This document shows, one piece after another, positions 63,813-64,000 of a stretch of 64,000 nucleotides of DNA. Location: the NCBI RefSeq assembly GCF_000003855.2, contig NW_003101660.1, positions 310,001 to 374,000 of the forward strand, written 5' to 3'. The position numbers and the translations under genes were made by a program. Source of the DNA: Blastomyces gilchristii SLH14081 (lineage: Eukaryota; Ascomycota; Eurotiomycetes; Onygenales; Ajellomycetaceae). The notes below the pieces were generated by a model. That model did not search any database. It was not told where the DNA came from and saw only the letters and a program-made list of their open reading frames with translations. The first letter of the stretch is position 1. Every line of letters starts with the position of its first letter.

Positions 63813-64000
63813 GTGCTCTGTGGTAGCCGGCCCTTCTACCAGCAGTGCGCTGGTGGTGATTGAGCTCTTTTGCCCCAGTAGGTAGCCTACAGAATGGGAG
63901 GCGGAGTCAATTCAGCCCCATGCTGACCCTAGACTACTTCGGGTTTAGTCTCCGCCCTTTACAGACTTCCAGACGTCACGGGATTCTCCTCCTGCCAAGC

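Larger units (their letters stand above)
63506..63891 (+). mobile_element. 386-bp non-autonomous LTR retroelement (TRIM/SMART type)
   Basis: The left LTR 63506-63586 (81 bp) starts TGTTGGGGGTCCCGGG and ends AGTAGCCTACA. The right terminal repeat shares CGGCCCTTCTACCAGCAGTG to CCTACA (63828-63891). It has a GTAG duplication and lacks the first ~23 bases of the LTR. The unit is bounded by GAATG (63501-63505) and GAATG (63892-63896), a perfect 5-bp target duplication. Immediately after the left LTR, GGTTATGAGCCC (63587-63598) is the complement of the initiator-tRNA-Met anticodon arm, the half-tRNA primer site used by copia and Ty5. A purine-rich 13-bp tandem repeat (GAGAGGAGTCCCT) precedes the right LTR and may include the polypurine tract. 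There is no ORF. It must be moved by proteins supplied from elsewhere. Confidence 0.85.

Overview
The window is nuclear DNA from a filamentous ascomycete. Genes are split by short introns (about 45-220 bp) with GT...AG ends and CTAAC/CTAAT-like branch sites. Housekeeping proteins are of Pezizomycotina type, and AT-rich, stop-riddled transposon relics look RIP-mutated. A FunK1-family kinase, broken aminoglycoside-phosphotransferase-like kinases and an OTT_1508-like deaminase relic fit Onygenales (Ajellomycetaceae-like) within Eurotiomycetes. The species cannot be named from sequence alone. I saw no tRNA or rRNA gene and no CRISPR array.

Layout. 0-3.9 kb is accessory and repeat-rich: two degenerate APH-like kinase genes, a solo mini-LTR with a 5-bp target duplication, a truncated unknown gene, a pogo-type transposase relic and a candidate longer LTR. 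4.4-9.5 kb has a MAPEG microsomal glutathione transferase, a frameshifted deaminase-like gene and orotidine-5'-phosphate decarboxylase (pyrG/URA3) with 18 consecutive GAA codons. 9.5-13 kb is gene-poor. 13-23 kb holds a Ser-rich unknown protein, a RIP-degraded transposon, a broken STAND-N-terminal-like gene, an orphan two-exon fragment and a FunK1 kinase bracketed by ~70-bp direct repeats. 24.8-36.2 kb has IMP3, a small conserved protein, a broken unknown gene, a large four-TM protein and the ER DnaJ chaperone SCJ1. 38-47 kb has a HAM1-like protein, a long gene-free stretch and NAD-malic enzyme. 51-63 kb has a MULE-derived DNA-binding protein with a Pro-Gln3 repeat, THO complex subunit 7, an ankyrin/membrane protein, tubulin cofactor A, a seven-exon HOL1-type MFS transporter and an unknown conserved protein.

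Genes do not form an operon or an evident pathway cluster; each housekeeping gene stands alone between long intergenic regions. I rebuilt exon-intron models for MGST, pyrG, IMP3, SCJ1, HAM1-like, malic enzyme, THO7, ankyrin, TBCA and MFS. All ten give reading frames divisible by three across every junction.

The most interesting item is a 386-bp non-autonomous LTR retroelement at 63506-63891. It has ~81-bp terminal repeats, a 5-bp target duplication, and a primer site matching the anticodon half of initiator tRNA-Met, as in copia/Ty5. The same mini-LTR recurs at three other places. A second pattern is a 9-mer, TACTCCGTA, present 13 times and seen only between genes.
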